Source of the DNA: Colwellia sp. D2M02 | Lineage (GTDB): Bacteria; Pseudomonadota; Gammaproteobacteria; Enterobacterales; Alteromonadaceae | Assembly (NCBI RefSeq): GCF_018860755.1 | Contig: NZ_JAHKPW010000058.1 | Location: 79,753 to 143,752 of the forward strand | DNA: 64,000 bases | Direction: 5' to 3' | Shown: positions 28,114 through 37,445 of the stretch, piece after piece | Layout: every line of letters starts with the position of its first letter | Position numbering within the stretch: position 1 is the first letter of the stretch | The notes under the pieces: generated by a model | Told to the model about the DNA's origin: nothing | The model's database searches: none | What the model saw: only the letters and a program-made list of their open reading frames with translations | Made by a program: the position numbers and the translations under genes

Positions 28114-28941
28114 ATGAGAAGTGCTACATATCGCAAAGACAGATACTTACATGGAAGTTCAGAAAAGAAAGGAAGAATCTATTTGATGCTCGCTTTATTT
28201 ATTTTAGTGTTACTTGTTTTAACGGCTACTTTTAGTTGGAATAAAATGAGTGTACTTAACGCTAAAGTTAATTTTCACAGCGACACAATTAAGTTATACG
28301 AACAAGAATTATCGGTGCTTAGAACCATTAATCCTTACCAAGGTAGTAGTAATGAATTAGTACAAAACGCAATTAATCATTCAGATATTTTTCCTGGTTG
28401 GGTAACACGTGTTTATCCAATTCCAACCTCGAAAAATGAATTAAATCAACAAAGTGATTTCGGCTCGTTTGTAATGAACGGTACCCAGTTTACTTTAGCT
28501 AGTCATAAAAGTTACGGCATAGAGCAACCGACCAAAAGTATGTATAGATTAAGTGGTTTGTTACCGAGCTTAATAAAAGGGCGTCATCAAATAGGTGTTG
28601 AGTTCAATTTTGCCAATGAGGTGGAAGAAAGATCTAAAACACAAATGACAAAAATTGGCTCGTGTTTTGCTCAAATTATTGTTAACCATAAGCGTGTGAT
28701 TGATAAGCGTGTCAGTATGGCTAGTCGCTTTGAAACAACAAGAGTTGTAACAGGTGAGGTTGAGTTAGGAAGAGGGCTGTTCCCTATTGATGCGGTAATT
28801 TATTGTGACGAACGTTCAGACTTTAATGATAAAGATGTGCAAATATCATTTTCGTTTAGAAACCCTAGCCAACAGCGTTTAACCAATAGTAGTAATGCCA
28901 TATTTCATATTTATAGCCCTAAAATGGTGGCCTCACTTTAG
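28114..28941 (+). CDS. Hypothetical single-pass membrane protein
   Basis: A 275-residue protein I do not recognise. A basic N-terminal segment is followed by one membrane helix (about 23-42, LMLALFILVLLVLTATFSW), a short helical stretch and then a beta-rich domain that would lie outside the cytosol. It contains two cysteines (GSCFAQ and IYCDER) that could pair. GAGGTAG upstream of the ATG supports the start. It is convergent with the hnoK-hnoX operon, and its 291-base upstream spacer holds nothing I can name. Confidence 0.6.
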   Translation: MRSATYRKDRYLHGSSEKKGRIYLMLALFILVLLVLTATFSWNKMSVLNAKVNFHSDTIKLYEQELSVLRTINPYQGSSNELVQNAINHSDIFPGWVTRVYPIPTSKNELNQQSDFGSFVMNGTQFTLASHKSYGIEQPTKSMYRLSGLLPSLIKGRHQIGVEFNFANEVEERSKTQMTKIGSCFAQIIVNHKRVIDKRVSMASRFETTRVVTGEVELGRGLFPIDAVIYCDERSDFNDKDVQISFSFRNPSQQRLTNSSNAIFHIYSPKMVASL

Positions 28942-28964
28942 CTAACAACGTTATCTAGTTTCGG

Positions 28965-30449
28965 TTAGTTAGAGTTCACTGAGACTAACGGAAATTTCAA
29001 GGTGAATGCAGTACCTTGGTTAATTTCTGAATTGGCCGTTATCGAGGCATTATGTTTAGTTATAATGGCATAAGAAACAGACAAGCCAAGGCCGGTACCT
29101 TTACTATCTGCTTTGGTGGTATAAAAAGGCTCGAATATTCTCGTTACTGTTTCTTTTGCCATCCCCATACCATTATCTTTGACGATAATAATGGCTTCAT
29201 CAGGTGTATTTAACGTCTTAATTGTGAGAATGCCTTTTTCTGGCATGGCATCAATGGCATTGATAAATAAATTAACAAATACTTGTTGCAGTTGACCGAA
29301 GTTACCGCTGATGAGTAATTTTTCACCATCGTGTTCTACTTTCACTTCATGCTTATATTTAATTTTGTTGGCAATAATAGCAAGTGAGGTATTAATTATT
29401 GTCACTAGATCTACTGTAGAAAACTCATCGCTACCTTTTTTCGAAAATTGCTTTAAATTTTTTACAATATCGGAAACTCGGCTAACACCATTCAAGCAAG
29501 CTTCTAATAATTCTTTGCTATCTTCTTTGAGATAAGCGAGTTCTGTTAGGTCAACACTTTTTGAGTTATTAGCGTCTACGCTCTGATTTATTATCTGCTC
29601 ATATTGGCTAATATAATCCTGCAAGGTTTCTAAATTACTCGACAGGTAGCTCAACGGGTTATTTATTTCATGAGCAACCCCTGCGGCTAGTTGCCCCAAA
29701 GAAACCATTTTTTCATTATGCGTTAGTTGTTGCTGTGTTGCCCTAAGCAGTTTTAAGGTTTGTTTTAGCTTAGAATAGTTACTAGAGAGCATTGTTTCGG
29801 TAGAGCGCTTTTGTACTATGCCGGTAAATTGGTTGGCAGCAATTTTCAACGTATGTTTAAAATCATCACTGTAACAATAGTGCTCAACATTAATAAAAAT
29901 ATTTTTATGGGCATCATTGTGCTGATTAACACGTAAACTTAATAACAGTGGTGCTGTCATAAATGGAAACTCTTGATGGGCATCTTCAGAGAGTATTGAC
30001 CTAATCCATTTTGAATTATCTATCGGGGCTATTTTACTGAGTATTTCTTCCGTCGAAGCTTTTATTGCTAATAGAATCCAGTCATTTTGATTTTTATTAA
30101 TGGCAACCGCGTTGAGTAACTTTCCCTTTTTATAATCAGCAATAACCGCTGTATCTTGACCAATTAACTGTAGTACATTTTCAACAAAGAATTTACTTAA
30201 CTCTTTTATCGATTTATCTTCAATATTTTCACGGTTTAAAAACGATAAAAACTGTAATTGAATTTGCCGGATCCTTGCTGTTTCATAAGATGCTAGCAAC
30301 TCCTCAGTGGCCGTAAACTGAGTACGGTTAATAGAGGCTACTTTTTCTTCAAGCATCTTTCTAGCTGTCTTCTCTCTAGCGAGCGCCTTTTGGAGTAACT
30401 CAATATGCTCTTGGGGTGAAATATTTAGGTTTCGATGTTGATCAGACAA
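28965..30449 (-). CDS. hnoK: H-NOX-associated cytosolic sensor histidine kinase (HnoK-like)
   Basis: A 494-residue histidine kinase without membrane helices. The N-terminal coiled coil and a GAF-like region precede the dimerisation H-box AAGVAHEINNPLSYLSSN (around 255), N-box NLFINAIDAM, G1 VKDNGMGMA and G2 KGTGLGLSVSYAI. It starts with TTG inside the end of the H-NOX gene (25-base overlap), with GGAG 7 bases upstream. In Shewanella and Vibrio, NO-bound H-NOX inhibits such a kinase, so overlap and order support that role. Confidence 0.85.
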   Translation of the reverse strand: MSDQHRNLNISPQEHIELLQKALAREKTARKMLEEKVASINRTQFTATEELLASYETARIRQIQLQFLSFLNRENIEDKSIKELSKFFVENVLQLIGQDTAVIADYKKGKLLNAVAINKNQNDWILLAIKASTEEILSKIAPIDNSKWIRSILSEDAHQEFPFMTAPLLLSLRVNQHNDAHKNIFINVEHYCYSDDFKHTLKIAANQFTGIVQKRSTETMLSSNYSKLKQTLKLLRATQQQLTHNEKMVSLGQLAAGVAHEINNPLSYLSSNLETLQDYISQYEQIINQSVDANNSKSVDLTELAYLKEDSKELLEACLNGVSRVSDIVKNLKQFSKKGSDEFSTVDLVTIINTSLAIIANKIKYKHEVKVEHDGEKLLISGNFGQLQQVFVNLFINAIDAMPEKGILTIKTLNTPDEAIIIVKDNGMGMAKETVTRIFEPFYTTKADSKGTGLGLSVSYAIITKHNASITANSEINQGTAFTLKFPLVSVNSN

Positions 30450-30964
30450 TAGTCATCTCCACAGTGAACACATTTCGACTGTGATATTTGTACCGGCGTG
30501 TTGAAATGCTTAGCGGCGCCAAGAATAAGTCCTTCTGCAAAGTAACACATTCCCCTTTTTGATACATAACGCATCACCAAAATATTCTCTTTAGGGCTGT
30601 CATAAAAAAAAGCTGGCGTGTAAGCTGCAGGGTCGGCTTTTTTAACTTCAACATGAATAACATCATCTACCGCTTTTAGAAAATCAAATAAGTTATCAAC
30701 ATTGCTAATATGCTCTATGGTTAATGAAAATAGTGTTTGAAAAAAGAAACAACCAAAACTTCGCTGAATATCATTAGCTGTGCAATCTGTTAGGTTTGCA
30801 AGCTCATCTAGTAAGGAAAATAATTCCTGATCTTCGTACGTTTCGGAGCCTAAATAAATGCCATTACTTTCTAAGGCGGTATTTTCGATAACCTGTTGCC
30901 ATATATGTAAGCCATACTCTTGCTCTATGTAGGCTTCAAATCCATTAAATACACTACCTTTCAT
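30425..30964 (-). CDS. hnoX: H-NOX heme nitric-oxide sensor
   Basis: A 179-residue heme-NO-binding protein. Family features: MKGSVFNGFEAYIEQEYG at the start, the proximal heme-ligand histidine in VIHVEVKK (around 101), and the YxSxR heme-propionate motif as RYVSKRG (around 134). C-terminal cysteines (GMCYFAEG, SKCVHCGDDYC) match the zinc site of Vibrio/Shewanella H-NOX. It would bind NO and control the overlapping kinase. The regulators face away in the divergent operon, 156 bases apart. Confidence 0.92.
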   Translation of the reverse strand: MKGSVFNGFEAYIEQEYGLHIWQQVIENTALESNGIYLGSETYEDQELFSLLDELANLTDCTANDIQRSFGCFFFQTLFSLTIEHISNVDNLFDFLKAVDDVIHVEVKKADPAAYTPAFFYDSPKENILVMRYVSKRGMCYFAEGLILGAAKHFNTPVQISQSKCVHCGDDYCLINIET

Positions 30965-31120
30965 CTTAAAATTCCGTCTATTTTTAAATAGGTTATACTC
31001 ATTAATGTAGCATAAATAATAATAAGGGTGCTAAGAGATATTTAATTATAATCTCGTGGTTGTTTTCACGGGTAATACCGAACAATTGATGAGTAATAGT
31101 ACTAAGGGTAAGGAGATATA

Positions 31121-32392
31121 ATGCAAGCAAAGTTAATGATAGTGGACGATGAGCCTGAAGTATTAAAGGCACTTCAACGCTTTTTAAAAAGACACTTTGA
31201 ATTACATTTGTTTTCTGATGCTATATCTGCGTTAGCATTTTTAGAACACACCCATTGCCACTTAATTCTTTCTGACATGCGACTACCCCAGATGAGTGGT
31301 GCAGAGTTCCTTGCTCAGGCAAGTAAAATATCGCCAGCGAGTAAGAAAGTAGTATTAACGGGTCATGCGGATATTGATGAAGCAAAAGCGGTGGTTAATA
31401 ACGCTAATATTTCACGATACTTTACTAAACCTTGGCAAAACCAAGAGTTATTATCAGGGCTGTCTGAGTTAGTCGCTCTTTATAATCAAGAGCAAAAGCA
31501 TAAAAGAGCGGTGAGTGCATTACGTGGCTCTAATGTACAACTGAGCATGACCAAGAAGGTCATGAATAATACTATTCAACACATGCTTGATGAGCATCTT
31601 GAAACGAATAAAAACGTTGAAAAACTTGCGCACTTTAACAATGAATTAACGGGCTTTTCTGCTAGGTTAATTAACCTTTTAGTTGAAGATAGTACAGGGC
31701 ACAACTACCGCATTGCACAGCAGGCTAAAATGATTGCTAAAGCGCTAGAATTGAGCGACCAAGAGCAAGAGGGTGTTTATTTAGCTGGGCTTTATTATGC
31801 TGTAGGTGTTATTGGCTTGTCTGATGAGATAAAACACCTCAATAGAAGTCAAATGACCTACACTCAAAAGCAACAGTGGTTATCGGTACCAGAGTTAAGC
31901 GCTGAAATATTAGCTGACATGGAATTACTGCAACCTGCGGCTACTATTGTGAAGCACCTGTTTGAGCATGTTGATGGCTCAGGTTATCCCGATAAGCTAC
32001 AAGGTGAACTTATTCCTATGGGATCAAAAATATTAGCGTTAGTCATTTATTACGACCATATGCTTATGGGGAAAATATATCCTTACATTCCAGCGCAAGA
32101 AGAGGCATTTATTAAGCTCAAATCTCTGGTAGGTAAGGTATTCGAGCATAAGGTTTTTAGTGCCTTTGTTAAGTTATTGACAACACCAAACCATGAAACC
32201 TTCGAATTTGCTATTAGCGTAGATAAAATAGGGGCGGGGATGACGGTTAGTCAAGATTTATTCAATCATAACAAACAAAAACTAATCGCCAAGAACGTGG
32301 TGCTAACGCAAGCGATGATTGATGGATTAAAGCACTATCAAGAAGTCAGGGCAACGCCTGTTATTGCCTATGTTACCTGTGTTCATCAATAA
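31121..32392 (+). CDS. Response regulator with degenerate HD-GYP domain (HnoD-like)
   Basis: A 423-residue protein. The receiver domain (1-120) has the phosphoryl aspartate in ILSDMRLP and the conserved lysine in FTKPW. The output resembles HD-GYP phosphodiesterases, keeping HVDGSGYP and GELIPMGSKIL. However, the metal-binding HD pair (family LLHDIGKIG) reads LYYAVGVIG, so catalysis is unlikely. A degenerate HD-GYP receiver protein, HnoD, works in the Shewanella H-NOX network as an allosteric inhibitor of the EAL protein HnoB; this looks like its counterpart. The next gene starts 16 bases downstream. Confidence 0.82.
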   Translation: MQAKLMIVDDEPEVLKALQRFLKRHFELHLFSDAISALAFLEHTHCHLILSDMRLPQMSGAEFLAQASKISPASKKVVLTGHADIDEAKAVVNNANISRYFTKPWQNQELLSGLSELVALYNQEQKHKRAVSALRGSNVQLSMTKKVMNNTIQHMLDEHLETNKNVEKLAHFNNELTGFSARLINLLVEDSTGHNYRIAQQAKMIAKALELSDQEQEGVYLAGLYYAVGVIGLSDEIKHLNRSQMTYTQKQQWLSVPELSAEILADMELLQPAATIVKHLFEHVDGSGYPDKLQGELIPMGSKILALVIYYDHMLMGKIYPYIPAQEEAFIKLKSLVGKVFEHKVFSAFVKLLTTPNHETFEFAISVDKIGAGMTVSQDLFNHNKQKLIAKNVVLTQAMIDGLKHYQEVRATPVIAYVTCVHQ

Positions 32393-32408
32393 AGAGTTCG
32401 GTGTCAAT

Positions 32409-33764
32409 ATGAATGATAATTTACCTGTTGTTGTGCTAGTAGATGATGAGGTCGAAATTCTTAATGCCTTAAAAAGGGTGATTAGAAAGTTTGAATGTAA
32501 TTTAGTTATCTTTAGCGATCCAACCGAAGCACTAAGCTTTATTCAAGACAATGAAGTTACCATTATTTGCTCTGATCAACGTATGCCTAAACTTTCCGGA
32601 AGGGAATTACTAGAAGCCACTATGGTGGCGTGGCCAAGTAGCCAGCGTATTATGCTCAGTGCGTATCAAGACTTTGATAATATTGCTCAAGGTTTTAATG
32701 ACGGTACTATTCAGCGTTTTATAGCCAAACCGTGGAATAATAAAGAGCTTGAGGCGGTTTTTACCCAAGTGCTGGGTGTTAGCGATAACTCATCATCCAA
32801 GCCATTTGGTAATATGATTGGTATGAGTGAGGCCATGCTGGAGCTGTTTCGATTAATAAAAGCAGCAGCAGGCGCTAATGTGCCAATATTTATTCATGGT
32901 GAAACCGGTACTGGTAAAGAACTAGTCGCGCAGGCTTGTCACACTTATAGTCATCGGGCTGCCGAGCCATTTGTGGCATTAAATTGTGCTAATTTATCTG
33001 AACATTTAATTGAGTCACAACTATTTGGTCATAAAAAAGGTGCATTTACAGGGGCGATTAAAGATCAGTCGGGTTATTTTGCTCATGCAGCAGGTGGTAC
33101 TATTTTTCTCGACGAAATAACGACTTTACCCCTAAATTTACAAGCTAAACTGTTAAGAGTCATTCAAGAGCGTGAATACTTACCTGTGGGCGCGAGTCGT
33201 CCTTTGCCGTTTGATGTGCAGGTGGTTTCTGCCTCATCGACTAGCCTATCTGATGCAGTTGAAAAGCGTGAATTCAGAGAAGATCTTTATTATCGCTTAG
33301 CCGTAATTCAGCTGAAAATCCCCAAGTTATCTGATCGTGGTGATGATGTTGTCGTTATTGCTCAGCATTTTCTTACTAAATACGCTAGCTTGCATAGTAA
33401 AGACTTTATCGGACTTGCAGATGATGCAATTAGCTATATTAAAAGCTTTTCTTGGCCAGGCAATGTTAGGCAATTAGAAAATTTACTACACGGTGTTATT
33501 ATTTTAAATCAAGGTAAATTAATAACCAAAGCAATGTTATTAAAGAATATGGATGAACACCTTTATCAATTAGTGAGTATACAAGAAACTGATTTAGCGC
33601 CATTACTTACATCAGTAACAACAGATGATATTAAGCCGCTAGCTGAAGTGGAAAAGCAATTGATTTTATCAGCTATAGCGAAATGTGATGGTAATATTGT
33701 TCAAGCATCTAAACTATTAGAAATTAATCCTTCTACTATCTACCGGAAAATGAGTAAATGGTAA
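32409..33764 (+). CDS. NtrC-type sigma54-dependent response regulator
   Basis: A 451-residue activator: receiver domain (1-120; IICSDQRMP aspartate, IAKPW lysine), AAA+ domain with Walker A GETGTGKE and the sigma54-contact loop GAFTGA, and a C-terminal Fis-type helix-turn-helix (KCDGNIVQASKLLEINPSTI). The ATG at 32409 begins at the receiver; the in-frame ATG at 32364 overlaps the upstream gene. It is the likely transcriptional output of the H-NOX kinase, comparable in role to HnoC. Confidence 0.88.
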   Translation: MNDNLPVVVLVDDEVEILNALKRVIRKFECNLVIFSDPTEALSFIQDNEVTIICSDQRMPKLSGRELLEATMVAWPSSQRIMLSAYQDFDNIAQGFNDGTIQRFIAKPWNNKELEAVFTQVLGVSDNSSSKPFGNMIGMSEAMLELFRLIKAAAGANVPIFIHGETGTGKELVAQACHTYSHRAAEPFVALNCANLSEHLIESQLFGHKKGAFTGAIKDQSGYFAHAAGGTIFLDEITTLPLNLQAKLLRVIQEREYLPVGASRPLPFDVQVVSASSTSLSDAVEKREFREDLYYRLAVIQLKIPKLSDRGDDVVVIAQHFLTKYASLHSKDFIGLADDAISYIKSFSWPGNVRQLENLLHGVIILNQGKLITKAMLLKNMDEHLYQLVSIQETDLAPLLTSVTTDDIKPLAEVEKQLILSAIAKCDGNIVQASKLLEINPSTIYRKMSKW

Positions 33765-33858
33765 GTAATTAGAGAATTATCACAAGTAGTAATGTGTTAT
33801 CTTTCGGTTATTCGCGCATAACATAAGAAAATAAATTCTGGAGAGGGAATCTAAATAC

Positions 33859-35214
33859 GTGGCTATTGAAACGAATAGTGATCAACTATCAATCTATATT
33901 AATCAAATTCTTGCCGCTGCTGATGAGCATGAAATATCCGCCATTATTAGCGAGGCTGGACAAACATTTGTTTCTGAGCAGTTTGCGTTAGTTGTTGAAG
34001 CTATTCCTGCCGAAACACGTTTACTGGTTTGGCATACTTTTAGTGAAGAAACCAAGCTTGAAGTTTTTATTGATTTAGGCTCAGATACTCGTAAGTGGTT
34101 GATTAAGGCATTAGACGATGTTGATTGTTTCCAACTGCTTGAGCAACTTGATGCCGATGATTTATTAGAAATAGCAGAAGAAATACCTGATCGCTTTTTA
34201 ACTTACGCGATAAAGCACCTAGACACTAAACAGCGCGCGCTATTTGATCAAGCACAGCAATATGACGTTGAGCAAATAGGTCACTGGTTAAATTACGATT
34301 ACGTGAGAATTTCAAATACACTGAAAGTTGTTTCTGCGAAAAAGTTAATCAATAAAGGGTTACAACCTTTTACGGATGAATTTTATATTGTTGATAAAGC
34401 CAATGATTTAGTTAGCGTGTTAAATGTTAACAAATTAATGTCGAGTTCAGATGAAAGCACTTTAAAAGAGATTGTTGAAGAAAGTTTTATCACGTTAAAT
34501 GGTAACGACAATATATATGAAGCAGCTGAAGCGGTCATTATTTCAGGAAAAATGTCGCTGCCAGTGGTGGACGATAATAATAAATTTATTGGTCGGGTTG
34601 ATATCGAATCTGCTTACCAGCTTAGACAAGAACAAATTCAAGAGCAAATGAACCTCGCTGGTGGTTTAAGTGAAGATGAGGCACTTTTTTCTAGTGTAAT
34701 GGAGAGCTCAAAAAACCGTGGGGTATGGCTTGGTATTAACTTGGCAACCGCATTTTTAGCATCATGGTTTATTGGTTTATTTGAAGCTACCCTACAAGAA
34801 ATGGTCGCGCTAGCGGTATTAATGCCTGTGGTCGCATCTATGGGGGGCATTGCGGGTAGTCAAACATTAACGGTTATTGTTAGAGGTTTGGCTCTTGGGC
34901 AAATTACCTCAGCTAACCAAAAAGCACTACTGAGAAAAGAGCTAAAAGTTGGCTTAGTTAATGGCATTATTTGGTCGTCAGTAATCGGTATTATTACCTT
35001 TTTATGGTTTGACAATGTGATGTTAAGTTTAACGATTTTACTCGCTATTTTATTAAATTTAATTGCGGCCGCTTGCTCAGGAGTACTAATACCATCAATA
35101 TTGAATAAAATGAATATTGACCCTGCTTTGTCAGGCTCTGTGGTATTAACCACAGTTACCGATATTGTTGGTTTTGTAGTGTTTTTAGGGTTAGGTAGTT
35201 TAGTGCTTTTATAG
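33859..35214 (+). CDS. mgtE: Magnesium transporter MgtE
   Basis: A 451-residue Mg2+ channel. The cytosolic N domain (about 1-130, helical repeats) and a CBS pair (about 135-255) sense internal magnesium and gate the five-helix membrane part (about 285-450), which includes the conserved PVVASMGGIAGSQTLT. The GTG start follows GGAGAGGG at about 12 bases. It lies 94 bases after the sigma54 regulator on the same strand but looks like an independent housekeeping gene. Confidence 0.95.
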   Translation: MAIETNSDQLSIYINQILAAADEHEISAIISEAGQTFVSEQFALVVEAIPAETRLLVWHTFSEETKLEVFIDLGSDTRKWLIKALDDVDCFQLLEQLDADDLLEIAEEIPDRFLTYAIKHLDTKQRALFDQAQQYDVEQIGHWLNYDYVRISNTLKVVSAKKLINKGLQPFTDEFYIVDKANDLVSVLNVNKLMSSSDESTLKEIVEESFITLNGNDNIYEAAEAVIISGKMSLPVVDDNNKFIGRVDIESAYQLRQEQIQEQMNLAGGLSEDEALFSSVMESSKNRGVWLGINLATAFLASWFIGLFEATLQEMVALAVLMPVVASMGGIAGSQTLTVIVRGLALGQITSANQKALLRKELKVGLVNGIIWSSVIGIITFLWFDNVMLSLTILLAILLNLIAAACSGVLIPSILNKMNIDPALSGSVVLTTVTDIVGFVVFLGLGSLVLL

Positions 35215-35256
35215 GTTACTTAGCTTTTTATTGACTAGTGTTAACCCTAACTCAAG

Positions 35257-35667
35257 TTAAGCGGGTATTTCACATTTTAGCTCAACGGTATTACCTTCGG
35301 GATCGTTAATGTAAATTGAATTCCCATAGCCTTGAGCACCATAGCGTAATGAAAAGTCATCAACAGCAATTTGGTGGCTTTTTAAATATGCAATTAAGTC
35401 AGCTTCTGTAATTGCTGCTATTTGTAAGCAAAAATGGTCGACATTGTTATTGGTTTTAGTAGGGGCTCCGCCGCCCAATGCACCAAGCTCGCTTGCAACG
35501 GTTACAATATCAATTAATGCGTTTCCTGCTCTGAGTTGAGTTAAGCCAACTTTAGCATCGGTTTGTCGTTCAACAGGGCAACCTAAGATTGTTGAATAAA
35601 AAAATAACATCGCCTCTAATTTTGTTGTTCTAAGCACGATATGATCAATACCAGTAATAGTTATCAT
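35257..35667 (-). CDS. VOC-family protein (glyoxalase-like)
   Basis: A 136-residue single-domain VOC protein. TGIDHIVLRTTKLEAMLFFYS gives the first metal ligand His (residue 7), VDHFCLQI the second, and NDPEGNTVELK the Glu. Length and layout are those of small glyoxalase/fosfomycin-resistance-like proteins. Its substrate is unknown. It is convergent with mgtE. Confidence 0.85.
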   Translation of the reverse strand: MITITGIDHIVLRTTKLEAMLFFYSTILGCPVERQTDAKVGLTQLRAGNALIDIVTVASELGALGGGAPTKTNNNVDHFCLQIAAITEADLIAYLKSHQIAVDDFSLRYGAQGYGNSIYINDPEGNTVELKCEIPA

Positions 35668-35860
35668 GATGTTACCTTTCTTTAATGATTAGTGTGTTTT
35701 TTATGCGTTAAACGTTACTTTTTAAGCGTATTCCAATTTTGTGATCAACTTACGAAATTTGTTACATAAATAAGCAGAATTATACCGTTAAAGAGTAGTA
35801 TTTTAGCTCACTTTAGATTAGATTTGCCGACCTTACTATACCCATTTATAAGAGCGCCTT

Positions 35861-36091
35861 ATGTTAGAAAATACTCTCCCACAACTCGAACAGCTTATCG
35901 AAGCAATGATTGAAAAAAATGCTAGTTTGAAAGCCGAAATTAGTAACCTGCAACAGCAAAATGCTAGCCTAGCAGATGAGAATGAAATGTTACAACTTGA
36001 ACTGCTTGAAGGTGAAGAAAAGCAAAAGCAAGCTCGTAGTGCGGTTGAAAATTTATTAGGTAAGTTACAAAGCGTACAAGAGCCTAGTTAA
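35861..36091 (+). CDS. TIGR02449-family coiled-coil protein
   Basis: A 76-residue protein that is almost entirely coiled coil (LEQLIEAMIEKNASLKAEIS and following heptads), like ZapB and the small TIGR02449 family found upstream of zapA in many gammaproteobacteria. Its stop overlaps the zapA start by one base (TAATG). A role at the division ring with ZapA is inferred from this coupling only. Confidence 0.8.
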   Translation: MLENTLPQLEQLIEAMIEKNASLKAEISNLQQQNASLADENEMLQLELLEGEEKQKQARSAVENLLGKLQSVQEPS

Positions 36092-36375
36092 TGTCTGCTG
36101 GTAACTCTAATACGATCAGCGTTGAAATTATGGGCAGGCAACATCAGTTTGCTTGCTCAGCTGAACAAGAAGAGGGCTTAAAGCAAGCCGCCAGTAATCT
36201 CGACTTTATGTTTAAAGATATTAAGCATAAAACTAACGCTGCTACGAATAATGAGCGGGCACTGTTAGTTGCGGCATTAAATTTAAGCTATCAATTACTA
36301 AGTGCTAGAAACGATATTGCAACTTATCAAGAGCAACATAACCGTTTAATTGATGTATTAAAAAAAGCGTTATAA
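36091..36375 (+). CDS. zapA: Cell division protein ZapA
   Basis: A 94-residue FtsZ-bundling protein. The N-terminal NTISVEIMGRQHQFACSAEQ and the following helix (EEGLKQAASNLDFMFKDI) are the ZapA signature, and a C-terminal coiled coil gives dimers/tetramers. It is coupled to the upstream coiled-coil gene. Downstream, CCTGTTA/TAACAGG (near 36400-36431) forms a hairpin that may end the transcript. Confidence 0.93.
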   Translation: MSAGNSNTISVEIMGRQHQFACSAEQEEGLKQAASNLDFMFKDIKHKTNAATNNERALLVAALNLSYQLLSARNDIATYQEQHNRLIDVLKKAL

Positions 36376-36658
36376 ATTTAATGTTTATTAGAGGTTTAGC
36401 CTGTTATCAGTAAAACTTTCGGGTAACAGGTAGCCTTCATTTTTTCTCTTCAAATATTTAACTCATTACTCTCAGCGCTTTCGTGTGTTTTTTACAGTTG
36501 TTCGTCAGGGCGTTATCAAGTAACGTACTTAAGTTGATTGATTTATCGGCAGTTGTGCGTGAATTATGTTCATGAGCATTGTCACTGTAAGCGACACACT
36601 ATAAGATTAATTGTTAGGTATTTTTACCTCCATTTTTATATTCAGGATACTGCACTTT

Positions 36659-37411
36659 ATGGCTGATGCCGTTTTAGAATTTAAAGGTACAAGCTTTACA
36701 TTGTCTGTTATTCATCTTAGTACAGCCCAAATAGACGATATTCGCGATACTTTAGCTGATAAGGTGGCGCAAGCCCCGGACTTTTTTAACTTAGTACCTG
36801 TTTTAGTTAATATTGAACAACTTGGTGCTACGATAGATTACTCAGCCATTAAAGCGCTGGTTGAAGAGTTTAATTTTACCTTTGTCGGTTTTACTGGCGT
36901 TATTAGTAACGAGCAGCGTAAGCTTATTCGTGATTTAGGTTTTTCGTTTGTAAATGCAGCGAAAGCAGTTGTGGCAAAACAAGTAACGGCTAAAACACCA
37001 GAGCCTGAAGAGCGTAGTGCGTTAGCATCTGAATCTTTAGCTGAGCAAGTTGCGGCAAAGCAAATGCCTGTTGAGTCTACGTTATTTAGTGATAAGGTAC
37101 ACCGCGGACAAATTCGCTCAGGTCAGCAAGTTTATGCCAAAGGTCAAAATCTTGTGGTTATTGGCTCGGTTTCTGCGGGGGCTGAGGTAATTGCTGATGG
37201 TAATATTCATATTTATGGTGCTTTGCGAGGCCGTGCTATTGCAGGAGCTCAAGGGCACCAGCATGCACAAATTTATTGCCAAAGTCTTGAAGCCGAATTA
37301 GTGTCAATTAATGGTAATTATTGGCTGAGCGATTCAATGCAAGATCATTGGGCGACACCTGTTTATATTCATTTGACTGACACTGAATTGATGTCGTCAA
37401 AGCTAGTTTAA
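36659..37411 (+). CDS. minC: Septum site-determining protein MinC
   Basis: A 250-residue inhibitor of FtsZ assembly. The N-terminal MinC_N domain begins MADAVLEFKGTSFTLSVIHL, and the C-terminal beta-helix has HRGQIRSGQQVYAKGQNLV with the GSVSAGAEVIADGNIHIYG repeats that bind MinD. ATG at 36659 follows AGGA and begins at the domain; an upstream in-frame TTG at 36611 adds a hydrophobic stretch not seen in MinC. Confidence 0.94.
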   Translation: MADAVLEFKGTSFTLSVIHLSTAQIDDIRDTLADKVAQAPDFFNLVPVLVNIEQLGATIDYSAIKALVEEFNFTFVGFTGVISNEQRKLIRDLGFSFVNAAKAVVAKQVTAKTPEPEERSALASESLAEQVAAKQMPVESTLFSDKVHRGQIRSGQQVYAKGQNLVVIGSVSAGAEVIADGNIHIYGALRGRAIAGAQGHQHAQIYCQSLEAELVSINGNYWLSDSMQDHWATPVYIHLTDTELMSSKLV

Positions 37412-37445
37412 TTTTAGTTATTTTTATGAGAAGGATATTCGGTCT

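Noticed and set aside
33765..33858. Mg2+ riboswitch before mgtE
   Set aside because: Only 94 bases separate the genes, and no M-box fold or terminator was seen.
36376..36658. Possible 6S RNA (ssrS) downstream of zapA
   Set aside because: The zapA-ssrS order is common, but I could not find the closing stem or central bubble, and the usual next gene (5-formyltetrahydrofolate cyclo-ligase) is absent; minC follows instead.
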